This document shows, piece after piece, positions 48,071 through 56,731 of a stretch of 64,000 nt of DNA. The stretch comes from Clostridiaceae bacterium (lineage in GTDB: Bacteria > Bacillota > Clostridia > Acetivibrionales > DUMC01): NCBI GenBank assembly GCA_012840075.1, contig DUMC01000032.1:62001-126000 (forward strand). Reading direction: 5' to 3'. Positions within the stretch are counted from its first letter, which is position 1, and each line of letters begins with the position of its first letter. Under the pieces are notes generated by a model. The model was not told where the DNA came from and did no database searches. It saw only the letters and a list, made by a program, of their open reading frames with translations. The position numbers and the translations under genes are program-made.

Positions 48071-48748
48071 TTGGAAATTGGGAAGAAAGAATGTGAATAT
48101 TGTCATGAAAGCATTGATGAAAGAGCAAGAAGATGTCCTTTCTGCGGAAGCCTTTTGAATATACGCAAAAAACAAGAAATCCAACATTACTTAGAAGAGC
48201 AAGAACACCCGGAAAAGCAAGATAGTTTCGTTGGACAGCTTGATGATAAAAGCTTTTCTGATGAAGAAGATTATCTTGATACAGGAAATAATCAGTATAG
48301 CCAAGACTTATTACATAACTATGATGATACACCAACATCATATGAGGAAAGCATAGAGGAAGGTCCTGAAGGTGAAAAAATTTTTTATGGTGAAGATATT
48401 TATAAGACAAAAGAAAGGTTTAGCGATTATAACCTGAATAATAATTATGCAAAAAGCAAGGTTAATTATACGCAAAATAGGAATTATTTTGGAAGCATTG
48501 ACAATAAAAGCGTCCTTACCAATGGTATGAAAGTGTTTATCACCGTTATATCCTCCGTGGTTCCGGGACTTGGACAGATTGCGGGAATAATTCTGGCTAT
48601 TATTTTTATGAATTCCGAGGATGATGTTGACAAGCGCTCATTTGGTGTGGCACTTTTGGTAGCATCACTTATTTTATTTGTAATATCATGTTTTTCTTGC
48701 TTCTTGCTTATATTATTCTCAGGAGAATTTTTACAAAATATACAATGA
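48071..48748 (+). CDS. Zinc-ribbon membrane protein, function unknown
   Basis: A 225-residue protein. C8, C11, C22 and C25 (CEYC...CPFC) form a zinc ribbon at the N-terminus. An acidic, Asn/Tyr-rich disordered stretch follows (about 35-150), then two hydrophobic segments (VFITVISSVVPGLGQIAGII and a C-terminal VALLVASLILFVISCFSCFL). This is the common layout of Firmicute zinc-ribbon membrane proteins with a soluble middle. The start is TTG 48071: GGGAGGA (48058-48064) precedes it, whereas the in-frame ATG 48056 lies before that site. First gene of a five-gene run. Confidence 0.78.
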   Translation: MEIGKKECEYCHESIDERARRCPFCGSLLNIRKKQEIQHYLEEQEHPEKQDSFVGQLDDKSFSDEEDYLDTGNNQYSQDLLHNYDDTPTSYEESIEEGPEGEKIFYGEDIYKTKERFSDYNLNNNYAKSKVNYTQNRNYFGSIDNKSVLTNGMKVFITVISSVVPGLGQIAGIILAIIFMNSEDDVDKRSFGVALLVASLILFVISCFSCFLLILFSGEFLQNIQ

Positions 48749-48786
48749 AATTTTAATTATTGAAAGATATGGGGTAATTTGTATAA

Positions 48787-49482
48787 ATGCATGATATGAT
48801 GGACTTTTTAATAAAACTATACGGAGCAATAGGTTCTCTAATTTGCCACCAATTGCCTTCCAGGACAATACATATTAATAACATACCGCTTCCTCTTTGT
48901 GCAAGAGATACCGGAATATATGTTGGTTTTTTTATATCACTGATGTATATTTACATCAATAAAAGAAACAAAGCTGATTTGCCTCCTGACATTAAAAGCA
49001 CGCTGATTTTGTGTTTTTTAATGCTTTTTATGATCATAGACGGGGGAACATCTTACTTGAGAATAAGAGAAACAAATAATATGATCAGATATTTCAGCGG
49101 AGCTTTTTTCGGGTTGGCATTGCCGTTTTTTTTGATACCTACGGCTAATTATAACCCAATGATTGAAAACACTCAAAAATCTCTAAAAAGCACTAAAGAG
49201 ATTATTTTCTTAATTATTGCAAACCTGGTAATGGGTTTTTTAATATTGAAGACCGGAGTTTTTCCATGGGTACTTGTTTCCACCATAAGCATAGGTTCGT
49301 TGATTTATACTATCGGCAGAATTGTATTTACCGTAGTTAACCATACATCCGCATTAAAAAGAATTAACTCCGTTTTCTTAGTAGTAGGTGGTACCTTTGG
49401 AATACTATTAATATTGTTTTGTCTTTCAAGTTTTGTGTTGCAACCCTTAAAAGCTTTATTACTAAGCGATTTAAGGTGGTAA
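48787..49482 (+). CDS. DUF2085 family membrane protein
   Basis: A 231-residue protein with about six membrane segments. The family signature is present as ICHQLPSRTIHINNIPLPLC followed by ARDTGIYVGF. In most members, as I recall, this reads LCARCTG; here the second Cys is Asp. The motif may bind a ligand or cofactor; function is unknown. It starts 38 bases after the zinc-ribbon gene, with ATGGGGT as the likely weak ribosome site, and is probably cotranscribed. Confidence 0.85.
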   Translation: MHDMMDFLIKLYGAIGSLICHQLPSRTIHINNIPLPLCARDTGIYVGFFISLMYIYINKRNKADLPPDIKSTLILCFLMLFMIIDGGTSYLRIRETNNMIRYFSGAFFGLALPFFLIPTANYNPMIENTQKSLKSTKEIIFLIIANLVMGFLILKTGVFPWVLVSTISIGSLIYTIGRIVFTVVNHTSALKRINSVFLVVGGTFGILLILFCLSSFVLQPLKALLLSDLRW

Positions 49483-49506
49483 CTATATATTAAATTGGAG
49501 GTATTT

Positions 49507-50157
49507 ATGGAACAGGTAAAAAACATTAATGCTGAAGATGGCAGGAGCATTAAGGAAAGAAAAAGGGCCATTAGAAAAAGAATTCTTGAAAAAAGAAATG
49601 CTATGGCTAAAAGCGAAGTTGAAAGCAAAAGTAAAATTATTATAGAAAAACTAATGTCCATGGATGCCTGGATAAAAAGTAACCTTATAATGAGTTATGT
49701 AAATTTTGGAAATGAAGTAATAACTACTGATTTTATAAATAAAAGCCTTTCCGAAGGAAAAAGGATAGCTGTTCCATTCGTGGCAAAACTGCCGACAGGG
49801 AACAAAGCAATAATCCCATGCGAAATCAATAGTTTGGATAATGACTTGGAAAAAAGCAGTTTCGGAATTTTGGAACCAAAGCCAAATAACAGAAAGGAAG
49901 TTGATTGTGTAGATATTGATTTAATAATAGTACCGGGTATTGCATTTGATAATAATAAATACAGAATAGGTTTTGGTGCAGGATATTATGATAGATTTTT
50001 ACAAAGTGTAAAAGAAGAGCATTTAAAAAGAAAATCCAAGGTAGATTATGTAACAATAGGTATTGCTTTTGAAGAACAAATCGTCGAATTTTTACCCGTT
50101 GAATCCCATGACATACCTCTTGATATTATTATAACGGAAAAGAGGATGATCTTATGA
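49507..50157 (+). CDS. 5-formyltetrahydrofolate cyclo-ligase
   Basis: Converts 5-formyl-THF to 5,10-methenyl-THF with ATP, salvaging the stored folate form. The 216-residue protein begins with the basic helix IKERKRAIRKRILEKRNAM. It contains the fold's characteristic GFGAGYYDRFL motif with the upstream DLIIVPGIAFD, and ends ESHDIPLDIIITEKRMI. ATG 49507 follows GGAGG (49497-49501); a TTG at 49495 is upstream of that site. Its last four bases overlap the next start. Confidence 0.93.
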   Translation: MEQVKNINAEDGRSIKERKRAIRKRILEKRNAMAKSEVESKSKIIIEKLMSMDAWIKSNLIMSYVNFGNEVITTDFINKSLSEGKRIAVPFVAKLPTGNKAIIPCEINSLDNDLEKSSFGILEPKPNNRKEVDCVDIDLIIVPGIAFDNNKYRIGFGAGYYDRFLQSVKEEHLKRKSKVDYVTIGIAFEEQIVEFLPVESHDIPLDIIITEKRMIL

Positions 50158-51119
50158 AAAATAAAAAAGTTACGGTAACCGGAGCTAATATAGTGTTTTT
50201 AGCATTTGTGTTATCATATATGTTATCACAATTTATATTATCGGTTTTTATGAGTATATTGGTATTTACAGGCAGCATAGACAGCCCCGTTCAGTTTATA
50301 AAGAATAATATTTATATTTTAACCTTTGTAAATGAGTATTTTCTTATACTGGGACCGGTGCTTATTTATGCTTTTGCAAAAAACATTGATTTTAAATATG
50401 TTTTTAGATTCAAAAGCCCTGGCTTACTTCCTACCATTTTGATAATACTTATGGCTGTTCCTGCATATTTTGTAGCTTTGGCTTTAAATAGTACGGTTAT
50501 TTATTTCCTGCAATTCATAGGCAGGATTCCTACTCAACCTATTCCTGTACCTAGAAATATTCCTGAGTTATTGGCAGGACTATTTTTTATCGCCGCTACA
50601 CCCGGCATTTGTGAGGAAATGCTACATAGAGGCTTAATTTTAAGGGCATATGAAAGAAGAGGAACTATTAAAGCATTGGTTATTTCATCCATATTTTTCG
50701 GTATATTCCATTTTGATATAACCAATCTGCTGGGACCGATTTTTTTAGGTTTGTTAATCGGATATTATGTCATACGGACAGATTCAATATTTGCCGGTAT
50801 TATTGCTCATTTTTTGAATAATGCCTTTGCAGAATTGTTACAATTTTTTCTTGCGCAAGAAGTAGAAGCTGAATATTTGTCAATATCCGGCCGAGACTTA
50901 TTGGCAACTATTTTATATGGGATGGCTGGATTAATAGTTTTAAGTATACTAATTACCATTTTCAAGAAAGTAACCAATAAACGGAGTACTTATAAACCTC
51001 CTATAAGCAGTGTTAGAGATGATATTATTTCAGTTATCTCACACTGGCCTATAATAATAATAATTCTAGTCTATACTGTAACTGCAGCCTTCTATTTGTT
51101 AACATTGGCTTTAGTTTAA
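50154..51119 (+). CDS. CPBP family intramembrane glutamic endopeptidase
   Basis: A 321-residue membrane protein of the CPBP (Abi/CAAX protease) family with about eight helices. The catalytic motif is GICEEMLHRGLILRAYERRG, with E154/E155 and R159. The downstream motif FFGIFHFDITNLLGPIFLGLL carries the conserved His, and IIAHFLNNAFAEL the second His/Asn. Substrates are unknown; some members process peptides or signal receptors. It overlaps the folate gene by four bases (ATGA), so it is translationally coupled, and a lipid kinase gene follows. Confidence 0.9.
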   Translation: MKNKKVTVTGANIVFLAFVLSYMLSQFILSVFMSILVFTGSIDSPVQFIKNNIYILTFVNEYFLILGPVLIYAFAKNIDFKYVFRFKSPGLLPTILIILMAVPAYFVALALNSTVIYFLQFIGRIPTQPIPVPRNIPELLAGLFFIAATPGICEEMLHRGLILRAYERRGTIKALVISSIFFGIFHFDITNLLGPIFLGLLIGYYVIRTDSIFAGIIAHFLNNAFAELLQFFLAQEVEAEYLSISGRDLLATILYGMAGLIVLSILITIFKKVTNKRSTYKPPISSVRDDIISVISHWPIIIIILVYTVTAAFYLLTLALV

Positions 51120-51123
51120 TGTG

Positions 51124-51148
51124 CTATAATAGATTTATACTATTATAG
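51124..51148. promoter_or_regulatory. Palindrome over a TATAAT, upstream of the lipid kinase gene
   Basis: CTATAATAG (51124-51132) and CTATTATAG (51140-51148) are perfect 9-bp arms with a 7-base spacer. They lie between the CPBP and kinase genes, and the left arm contains TATAAT. No suitable -35 box is seen at the right distance, so operator or mRNA hairpin are equally possible. Confidence 0.4.
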
Positions 51149-51175
51149 TGAGACAATAGGATTGGAGGAATTTCC

Positions 51176-52060
51176 TTGAAAAAGGCGATTCTCGTATATA
51201 ATCCGTTTTCAGGGCAAAGAATATTATCAAGTAAACTTGATAATATTATTGCGCGGTTTATGTCGAGAGAAATTTTATTACAACCGTATAGGGCATACAA
51301 CGAAAAGCATTTTAGAATGCTTCCTCAAATATTGAGAAGCGAAAACTATTCAAGTGTTATTATTTCCGGTGGAGACGGTACTGTTAACGTGGTAGCAAAC
51401 ATAATGCTATCAAATGATATTAACGTGCCCATAGGAGTAATACCGTCAGGTACATGCAATGATTTTGCAAGAAGTATAGGGATGCCTTCAAAAATAGATA
51501 AATGTGTGGATATAATACTGGCTGAAAAAACATTGGACATAGACGTAGGTCTGGTAAATGGAAAAACATATTTCTTAAATACTTGTGCCGGTGGCATTTT
51601 TGTCAATGTATCATATAGTACTAGCGGTGAACTCAAGAAAAATATAGGCTCTCTTGCATATTATTTAAAAGCTCTTGGTGAAATTAGTAATACAAAGCCC
51701 TTCCACCTCAAGCTAGAAACTGAAAATGAATGCATTGAATTGGAAGCATTGATGTTTTTGATATTAAACGGAAGGCATGTAGGCGGTTTTAACAATATAG
51801 CATGGAAAGCCGACCTTACGGATGGGTTGATGGACATCATTATTATAAAAAACTGCTGGCATATCGACCTTGCGGGAATGCTTATTAAAGTTCTTGCAAA
51901 TGAATTGGAAAAAGACAAAAACATCATAAGCCTTAAAGCACAAAAATGTACAATTGAGGGGAACAGCGATGTAGCACTGTCTCTTGACGGTGAAAAAGGA
52001 CCTATTCTTCCGATTACAGTAGAATTTATTAATAAAAAATTGAGTGTTTTCGTACAATAA
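51176..52060 (+). CDS. Diacylglycerol/lipid kinase (YegS/DgkB family)
   Basis: A 294-residue soluble lipid kinase. The ATP-binding motif SGGDGTVN (GGDGT at 65-69) and IGVIPSGTCNDFARSIGMP are characteristic of the DAGK catalytic family. LNTCAGGIFVNVSY and the C-terminal LSLDGEKGP complete the fold. It probably phosphorylates diacylglycerol or a related lipid at the membrane; exact substrate unknown. The TTG start at 51176 has GGAGG upstream. Last gene of the run that ends at the shared terminator. Confidence 0.9.
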   Translation: MKKAILVYNPFSGQRILSSKLDNIIARFMSREILLQPYRAYNEKHFRMLPQILRSENYSSVIISGGDGTVNVVANIMLSNDINVPIGVIPSGTCNDFARSIGMPSKIDKCVDIILAEKTLDIDVGLVNGKTYFLNTCAGGIFVNVSYSTSGELKKNIGSLAYYLKALGEISNTKPFHLKLETENECIELEALMFLILNGRHVGGFNNIAWKADLTDGLMDIIIIKNCWHIDLAGMLIKVLANELEKDKNIISLKAQKCTIEGNSDVALSLDGEKGPILPITVEFINKKLSVFVQ

Positions 52061-52087
52061 GCAGGTATCTATGCTTAATGAATAATG

Positions 52088-52138
52088 AAAGGGTGTATTT
52101 ATTTATTTGATGAAAATGCATTAATAAATACACCCTTT
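52088..52138. terminator. Bidirectional terminator between the lipid kinase gene and speB
   Basis: AAAGGGTGTATTTATT (52088-52103) pairs perfectly with 52123-52138. The stem closes with A/T runs on both sides, so it can end both convergent transcripts; the speB stop codon touches its right arm. Confidence 0.8.
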
Positions 52139-53057
52139 ATTTCTTACATAAGACAGCCATTATTAATTCTCTTAAAACTTTGCACGCAACGGCTGTGGAT
52201 ACGCCGCTATGGTCATAATGCGGTGAGAGCTCTACAATATCTGCTCCGACAATATTCAATATGGAAACTGTTTTTAGTGCATCAATTAAATCATGAAAGG
52301 ATACTCCGCCAGCTTCGGGAGTTCCCGTTCCGGGAAAAACCGAAGGGTCGAGCACGTCAAGATCAATAGTAAGATATACAGGTTTGGAAGTCAAATTCAA
52401 GACAATATCTTTTAAACCGTCAAAATTATAGAGAGTCAAGTGTGTGTGGCCTTCCCGAGCCCAATAAAATTCTTCCCTTGTTCCGCTGCGAATTCCAAAC
52501 TGCCATATTCTGTTATCACCTATCAGCTCCCATACTCTTTTCATTACAGTAGAATGTGATAAAGGTTCTTCTAAATAGTCATCTCTTAAATCAGTATGAG
52601 CATCAATATGAATAACGACAAGGTCAGGATACTTTTTATAAACTTCTTTTATGGCAGGAAGGGAAACTAAATGTTCTCCTCCGATCATTAAAGGTTTCTT
52701 GTTCAGTCTGAGTATATTTTCAACTGTATATCCAATAATTTTTAAAGCCTTTTCTTTTTCGCCAAAAGGAAGTTCCAGATCACCAGCATCATGTATTCTA
52801 AGATCGGATAAATCCATATCAAAATACGGACTGTAAGTCTCAAGTCCAACTGATTCCAGTCTCATTTGAGAAGGGGCAAATCTCGCACCCGGACGGAACG
52901 TTACAGTCCCATCGAAGGGTGCGCCGAATATAACTAGTTCAGCGTCTGCCAGAGAGGACTCACAACCGAGAAAATTTTTATTCATAAAATTCATGAAAAT
53001 ATTAGTCTTTTTTCTTCCGTTTTCTAAAATATATTTTTTTAAATCATTATCATACAC
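52137..53057 (-). CDS. speB: Agmatinase
   Basis: SpeB hydrolyses agmatine to putrescine and urea. The 306-residue ureohydrolase has the two-manganese motifs: GGEHLVSLP, VIHIDAHTDLRDDY and YLTIDLDVLDPSVFPGTGTP, plus DIVELSPHYD at the C-terminus. The family is shared with arginase and formiminoglutamase, but the neighbours (decarboxylase, speE, speD) point to agmatine. It overlaps the end of speE by eight bases and is last in the operon. Confidence 0.94.
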   Translation of the reverse strand: MYDNDLKKYILENGRKKTNIFMNFMNKNFLGCESSLADAELVIFGAPFDGTVTFRPGARFAPSQMRLESVGLETYSPYFDMDLSDLRIHDAGDLELPFGEKEKALKIIGYTVENILRLNKKPLMIGGEHLVSLPAIKEVYKKYPDLVVIHIDAHTDLRDDYLEEPLSHSTVMKRVWELIGDNRIWQFGIRSGTREEFYWAREGHTHLTLYNFDGLKDIVLNLTSKPVYLTIDLDVLDPSVFPGTGTPEAGGVSFHDLIDALKTVSILNIVGADIVELSPHYDHSGVSTAVACKVLRELIMAVLCKK

Positions 53058-53904
53058 TTTCCAAAAGCTCCTTTACATAAGTAGGTAAAGCAAAAGAGGC
53101 TTTATGAAGTTCAAGATTATAGTACCTGGTTTTTAAATTAAATTTTTTCCACTCTTCAGGTTTGAAATCTTCAATTGGATCCAGTGACTTCGATGCAAAT
53201 CCAAAAAGCCAGTGCCCTGAAGGATAACTAGGCATATGAAAATCATAAACCTTAGCTATTGGAAAAATCCTTTTAATCTTTTGGTGAGCCCTTTTCATTT
53301 CTCTGGCGTCGCGTTCATAATAAGGGCTTTCATGTTGATTTATAAGTATACCGCAGTCAGTAAGTATCCTGTAACAATTGCTATAAAATTCAGTTGTAAA
53401 CAGTCCTTCACCGGGTCCTATAGGATCTGTTGAATCAACGAGTATAAGATCATAGGAGTTACCCGGAGCATTCTTCACAAATTCAACCCCATCCTCAAAA
53501 AATAGGTTAATACGTTCATCCTTATCTAGAATACTTGCAGTTTGAGGCAAGTACTGCTGGCATAATCTTACCACACGTTCATCAATTTCAACCATGTCGA
53601 TTTTTTGGACAGTGGGATACCTTGATACTTCCCGCGCCGTGCCTCCATCTCCGCCACCGATTATAAGGACATTCTTAATATATGGATTTGTAGCAAAAGC
53701 AGGATGGCATATCATTTCGTGATACGCAAACTCATCTTTTTCGGTAACCATTATTAAACCGTCAATAGTAAAGAAAGTACCAAAGGTATCACTTCTAAAG
53801 AAATCTATTCTTTGAAATTTTGTTTGTTCTGTAACCAAATGTTCTTTTACTTTTATTGAAAATTTTGCATCAGGTGTATGAAATTCGGAAAACCACAAAT
53901 CCAA
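53050..53904 (-). CDS. speE: Spermidine synthase (polyamine aminopropyltransferase)
   Basis: SpeE transfers the aminopropyl group of decarboxylated SAM to putrescine. The 284-residue protein contains LWFSEFHT, the substrate segment FGTFFTIDGLIMVTEKDEFAYHEM, the nucleotide-binding GGGDGGTAREVSRYP, VEIDERVV and the active-site LILVDSTDPIGPGEGLF. The order with speB and the Orn/Lys/Arg decarboxylase is like that of Bacillus speE-speB. It begins 24 bases after the decarboxylase gene; AGAGGTGAAG precedes the ATG on the minus strand. Confidence 0.96.
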   Translation of the reverse strand: MDLWFSEFHTPDAKFSIKVKEHLVTEQTKFQRIDFFRSDTFGTFFTIDGLIMVTEKDEFAYHEMICHPAFATNPYIKNVLIIGGGDGGTAREVSRYPTVQKIDMVEIDERVVRLCQQYLPQTASILDKDERINLFFEDGVEFVKNAPGNSYDLILVDSTDPIGPGEGLFTTEFYSNCYRILTDCGILINQHESPYYERDAREMKRAHQKIKRIFPIAKVYDFHMPSYPSGHWLFGFASKSLDPIEDFKPEEWKKFNLKTRYYNLELHKASFALPTYVKELLESV

Positions 53905-53928
53905 TATGCTTCACCTCTTTTTGCTTCT

Positions 53929-55416
53929 TTATTCTCCAAGTACTTTAATAAAATAAGGATTACCATCATCATTCATAATTACGCATCTATGTTTTATATA
54001 AAATTTATAGAGTTCTATTATCTTGTCAGTAATTCGTTCACCTGGTATTACGAGTGGGATTCCCGGTGGATATATCATGACTGATTCACCGCTGATTTCT
54101 CCGACAGCTTCGTCTATATAGACGGACCTTTTTTTACTGTAAAAAGCCTCTCTGGGTAAAATAACGGTTTTTGGTTTGATAAAATATTCCATAATCGGAA
54201 TTCTAAAGGGTTGTTTCTTTTTATAATATTTATTACTCAAATCCCTGAAAGCATTGACCAGGTTATTAATGCTTTCTTCATCATCGCCGGGACCGGTCAC
54301 AGCCAGTACTGAATATGTTTCGGCAAGCTCCAGTTGAATGTTGTATTCATCCTTAAATATGTCATATACTTCAAATCCGGTTAATCCAAGATTATTTACT
54401 TTTACAACTATTTTAGTTTCGTCATAATCATATATTTCTCTGCCATTTACATAATTATCTCTTGTTATTGCCCTTAATCCCGGCATTTTATTTATTTCTG
54501 CCTTAGCTTTTTCGCATAAAGTCAAAAGTTTATCAAAAATCTCCCGACCATTTAAAACAAGGTTTTTTCTGGCAATATCAAGACTTGCCAGCAATATATA
54601 TGAAGCACTTGTTGTCTGCATAAGATTAATAATTGTTCTAACTCTCTCATACTTTATTATATTTTCGTTCAAAAGCAAGACGGAAGATTGGGTTAAGGAT
54701 CCGCCTGTCTTATGAATACTTACGGTAGACATGTCCGCTCCCAAAGCCATAGCTCCGTCAGGAAAATCAGGATGAAAAGGGAAGTGGGAACCATGAGCTT
54801 CATCTACTAATACCGCAATACCATGTCTATGACAGAGTTTAATTATAGCCCTTAAATCTGACACCGTTCCAAAATAAGTAGGATTTATAATAAATATTGC
54901 TTTTGCATCCGGGTTCTTCCGAATAGTGTTCTTTACACTTTCGTATGTAATCCCGTTTGTTATTCCGTATTGTGTATCGATTTCCGGTTGTATGAAAACA
55001 GGCACTGCACCACTCAGTATTATACCGTTTATTGCAGACTTATGGACATTTCTTGGCATGATAATCTTGTCTTTTGGATCACAAGCGGCCATAATCATGG
55101 AAATTATACCAAAAGTAGAACCATTCACTAATAAAAACGCATAATCAGCACCGTACGCATCTGCCATCAATTCCTCGGCTTGCCGGATTATGCCGGAAGG
55201 ATTTGAAAGCATGTCCAAAGCTTTGGTAGAATTTGCATCCAATGAAACTATTCGTTCTCCAAAAGCAGATGCCAAAGGTGTATTTTTGTTTTTCTTGTGT
55301 CCCGGTACATCAAAATGTATTATATTTTCTTTCGAATAATTATCCAGCGCTGTATAAATGGGGGTTTTATTATGCAATTCAAATCTTGCCTCTGTTAGTT
55401 TTGCCATCTCTTTCAT
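53929..55416 (-). CDS. speA: Orn/Lys/Arg decarboxylase family enzyme, probably arginine decarboxylase
   Basis: A PLP-dependent fold-type I decarboxylase of 495 residues, the small form that lacks the N-terminal wing of E. coli inducible enzymes. Visible are HFDVPGHKKNKNTPL, GADYAFLLVNGSTFGI, VDEAHGSHFPFHPDFP, and the Schiff-base lysine in STVSIHKTGGSLTQSS. Substrate is inferred from the operon: agmatinase downstream means agmatine is made, so arginine is the likely substrate. ATG 55416 is chosen because AGAGGAG lies eight bases before it. The stretch to speD is 13 bases. Confidence 0.9.
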   Translation of the reverse strand: MKEMAKLTEARFELHNKTPIYTALDNYSKENIIHFDVPGHKKNKNTPLASAFGERIVSLDANSTKALDMLSNPSGIIRQAEELMADAYGADYAFLLVNGSTFGIISMIMAACDPKDKIIMPRNVHKSAINGIILSGAVPVFIQPEIDTQYGITNGITYESVKNTIRKNPDAKAIFIINPTYFGTVSDLRAIIKLCHRHGIAVLVDEAHGSHFPFHPDFPDGAMALGADMSTVSIHKTGGSLTQSSVLLLNENIIKYERVRTIINLMQTTSASYILLASLDIARKNLVLNGREIFDKLLTLCEKAKAEINKMPGLRAITRDNYVNGREIYDYDETKIVVKVNNLGLTGFEVYDIFKDEYNIQLELAETYSVLAVTGPGDDEESINNLVNAFRDLSNKYYKKKQPFRIPIMEYFIKPKTVILPREAFYSKKRSVYIDEAVGEISGESVMIYPPGIPLVIPGERITDKIIELYKFYIKHRCVIMNDDGNPYFIKVLGE

Positions 55417-55429
55417 TTCATTAGCTCCT

Positions 55430-56347
55430 CTAATAATCATCTGAAAAATTATGCCCGTAAAATATCTCATCCATTTCTTTACGCAAACGTCTGGCTATTT
55501 CCTTTGCTTCACCGGGATGTATATCTTTCTCTGAAAAACCAAAGAGATAATTATCAAGGTCAAACTCTCTGAGTTTGCATTTTGTGTGAAATATATTTTC
55601 TTGATAAATATTCACATCAATCATATGATAGCGGGCAATCACACTGCTTGAGATGTAATTTTGTATGGAGCTTAATTTATGGTCATTGAAAATTTTCCTA
55701 CCTGTTATATCACGAGTAAATCCTCTTACACGATAATCAATTGTCATAATATCCGGCTCAAAACAGTCTATCAAATAATTCAATGCGTTAAGAGGAGAAA
55801 TCTTACCACATGTAGATACATCAATATCTGCCCTAAAAGTACAAACGCCCCCATCAGGATGATACTCTGGATAGGTATGAACCGTTATATGACTTTTGTC
55901 AAGATGTGCTACTAAAGAGTTCTTACCGGTATTTTTAACGACATTAATATCTTTATCCTCATCATTATTTTCACTTATAATAGCGTTATTATTTATATCT
56001 TTATCATCAATATAATTTTTTGTCTTATGGGAATCTTTTTGTTCATTATTTACAGATTGATTAATTGGTTCTTCGCATATAAGCAAAGTTACACTTGCAC
56101 CTTGAGGGTCGTAATCCTGACTTGCTATATTAAGTATATTAGCACCTATAATTTCCGTAACACGGGTTAAAATTCTGGTTAACCTTTCGGCATTATAGCG
56201 TTCGTCAATGTATTCTATATATGCATTCCTGTCAAATACAGTTTTAGTATAACAAATATCATACATATTAAAAGATAAGGTCTTAGTTAAATTGTTGAAT
56301 CCATGAAGTTTTATTTTACCCATCTCGTTTCTTGCCATTTTTTTCAT
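55430..56347 (-). CDS. speD: S-adenosylmethionine decarboxylase proenzyme, E. coli type
   Basis: SpeD decarboxylates SAM to supply aminopropyl groups to SpeE. The 305-residue proenzyme matches the E. coli-type enzyme: [60 protein letters not shown] with processing serine S152 (E. coli S112), and [12 protein letters not shown]. About 30 extra Asn/Asp/Lys-rich residues (roughly 96-143) lie just before the processing site; the family normally has a short linker there. ATG 56347 has AAGGAGG upstream. First gene of the operon. Confidence 0.96.
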   Translation of the reverse strand: MKKMARNEMGKIKLHGFNNLTKTLSFNMYDICYTKTVFDRNAYIEYIDERYNAERLTRILTRVTEIIGANILNIASQDYDPQGASVTLLICEEPINQSVNNEQKDSHKTKNYIDDKDINNNAIISENNDEDKDINVVKNTGKNSLVAHLDKSHITVHTYPEYHPDGGVCTFRADIDVSTCGKISPLNALNYLIDCFEPDIMTIDYRVRGFTRDITGRKIFNDHKLSSIQNYISSSVIARYHMIDVNIYQENIFHTKCKLREFDLDNYLFGFSEKDIHPGEAKEIARRLRKEMDEIFYGHNFSDDY

Positions 56348-56379
56348 TATCAACCTCCTTGAACCTCGGTTTTAATAAT

Positions 56380-56411
56380 ATGTTAATATACATAAACATG
56401 TTAATATACAT
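56380..56411. promoter_or_regulatory. Direct repeat ATGTTAATATACAT, possible operator of the spe operon
   Basis: ATGTTAATATACAT occurs at 56380-56393 and 56398-56411, an 18-base period. Both copies lie between the promoter -10 region (56428-56433) and the speD start on the minus strand, a position suited to repressor binding. Regulator unknown. Confidence 0.45.
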
Positions 56412-56427
56412 GAAACACATGAGTTAA

Positions 56428-56455
56428 ATTATAGCATGTTTTTTGTAAAATACAA
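56428..56455 (-). promoter_or_regulatory. Promoter of the spe operon
   Basis: Read on the minus strand: TTGTAT (complement of 56450-56455), 16-base spacer, perfect TATAAT (complement of 56428-56433). Leader about 75 bases. The rest of the gap to spoIVA (56456-56731) is AT-rich and holds the spoIVA terminator. Confidence 0.5.
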
Positions 56456-56587
56456 TAGATTTTATCAATTTTGTTAAAAATCTTATTTAGCCTTTATTTT
56501 GAGAATATTATGTCTTTTATTTTTTAGTATGCCTAAATAAAATTTTTAGTATGTCTAAATATAATTACAACATTAAAAATAATAAAA

Positions 56588-56618
56588 AGCAAGCCTTAAT
56601 CACTTACCTTGGCTTGCT
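56588..56618 (-). terminator. Terminator of spoIVA
   Basis: Read on the minus strand, AGCAAGCC pairs with GGCTTGCT around a 15-base loop, then TTTTATTATTTTT follows. It lies about 115 bases after the spoIVA stop. Confidence 0.7.
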
Positions 56619-56731
56619 CTTGCCTTATTTTATTTCGTTTTTATGTTATATTTATTTTTATTATATTTGCTTTGTTTTATTCTGTTTATGTTTAAAATCT
56701 TGTTTTAAAATATAGTTATAATAAAATAAAA

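Noticed and set aside
52085-52369. 94-codon plus-strand frame over the speB end
   Set aside because: It covers the bidirectional terminator and the antisense of conserved speB codons.
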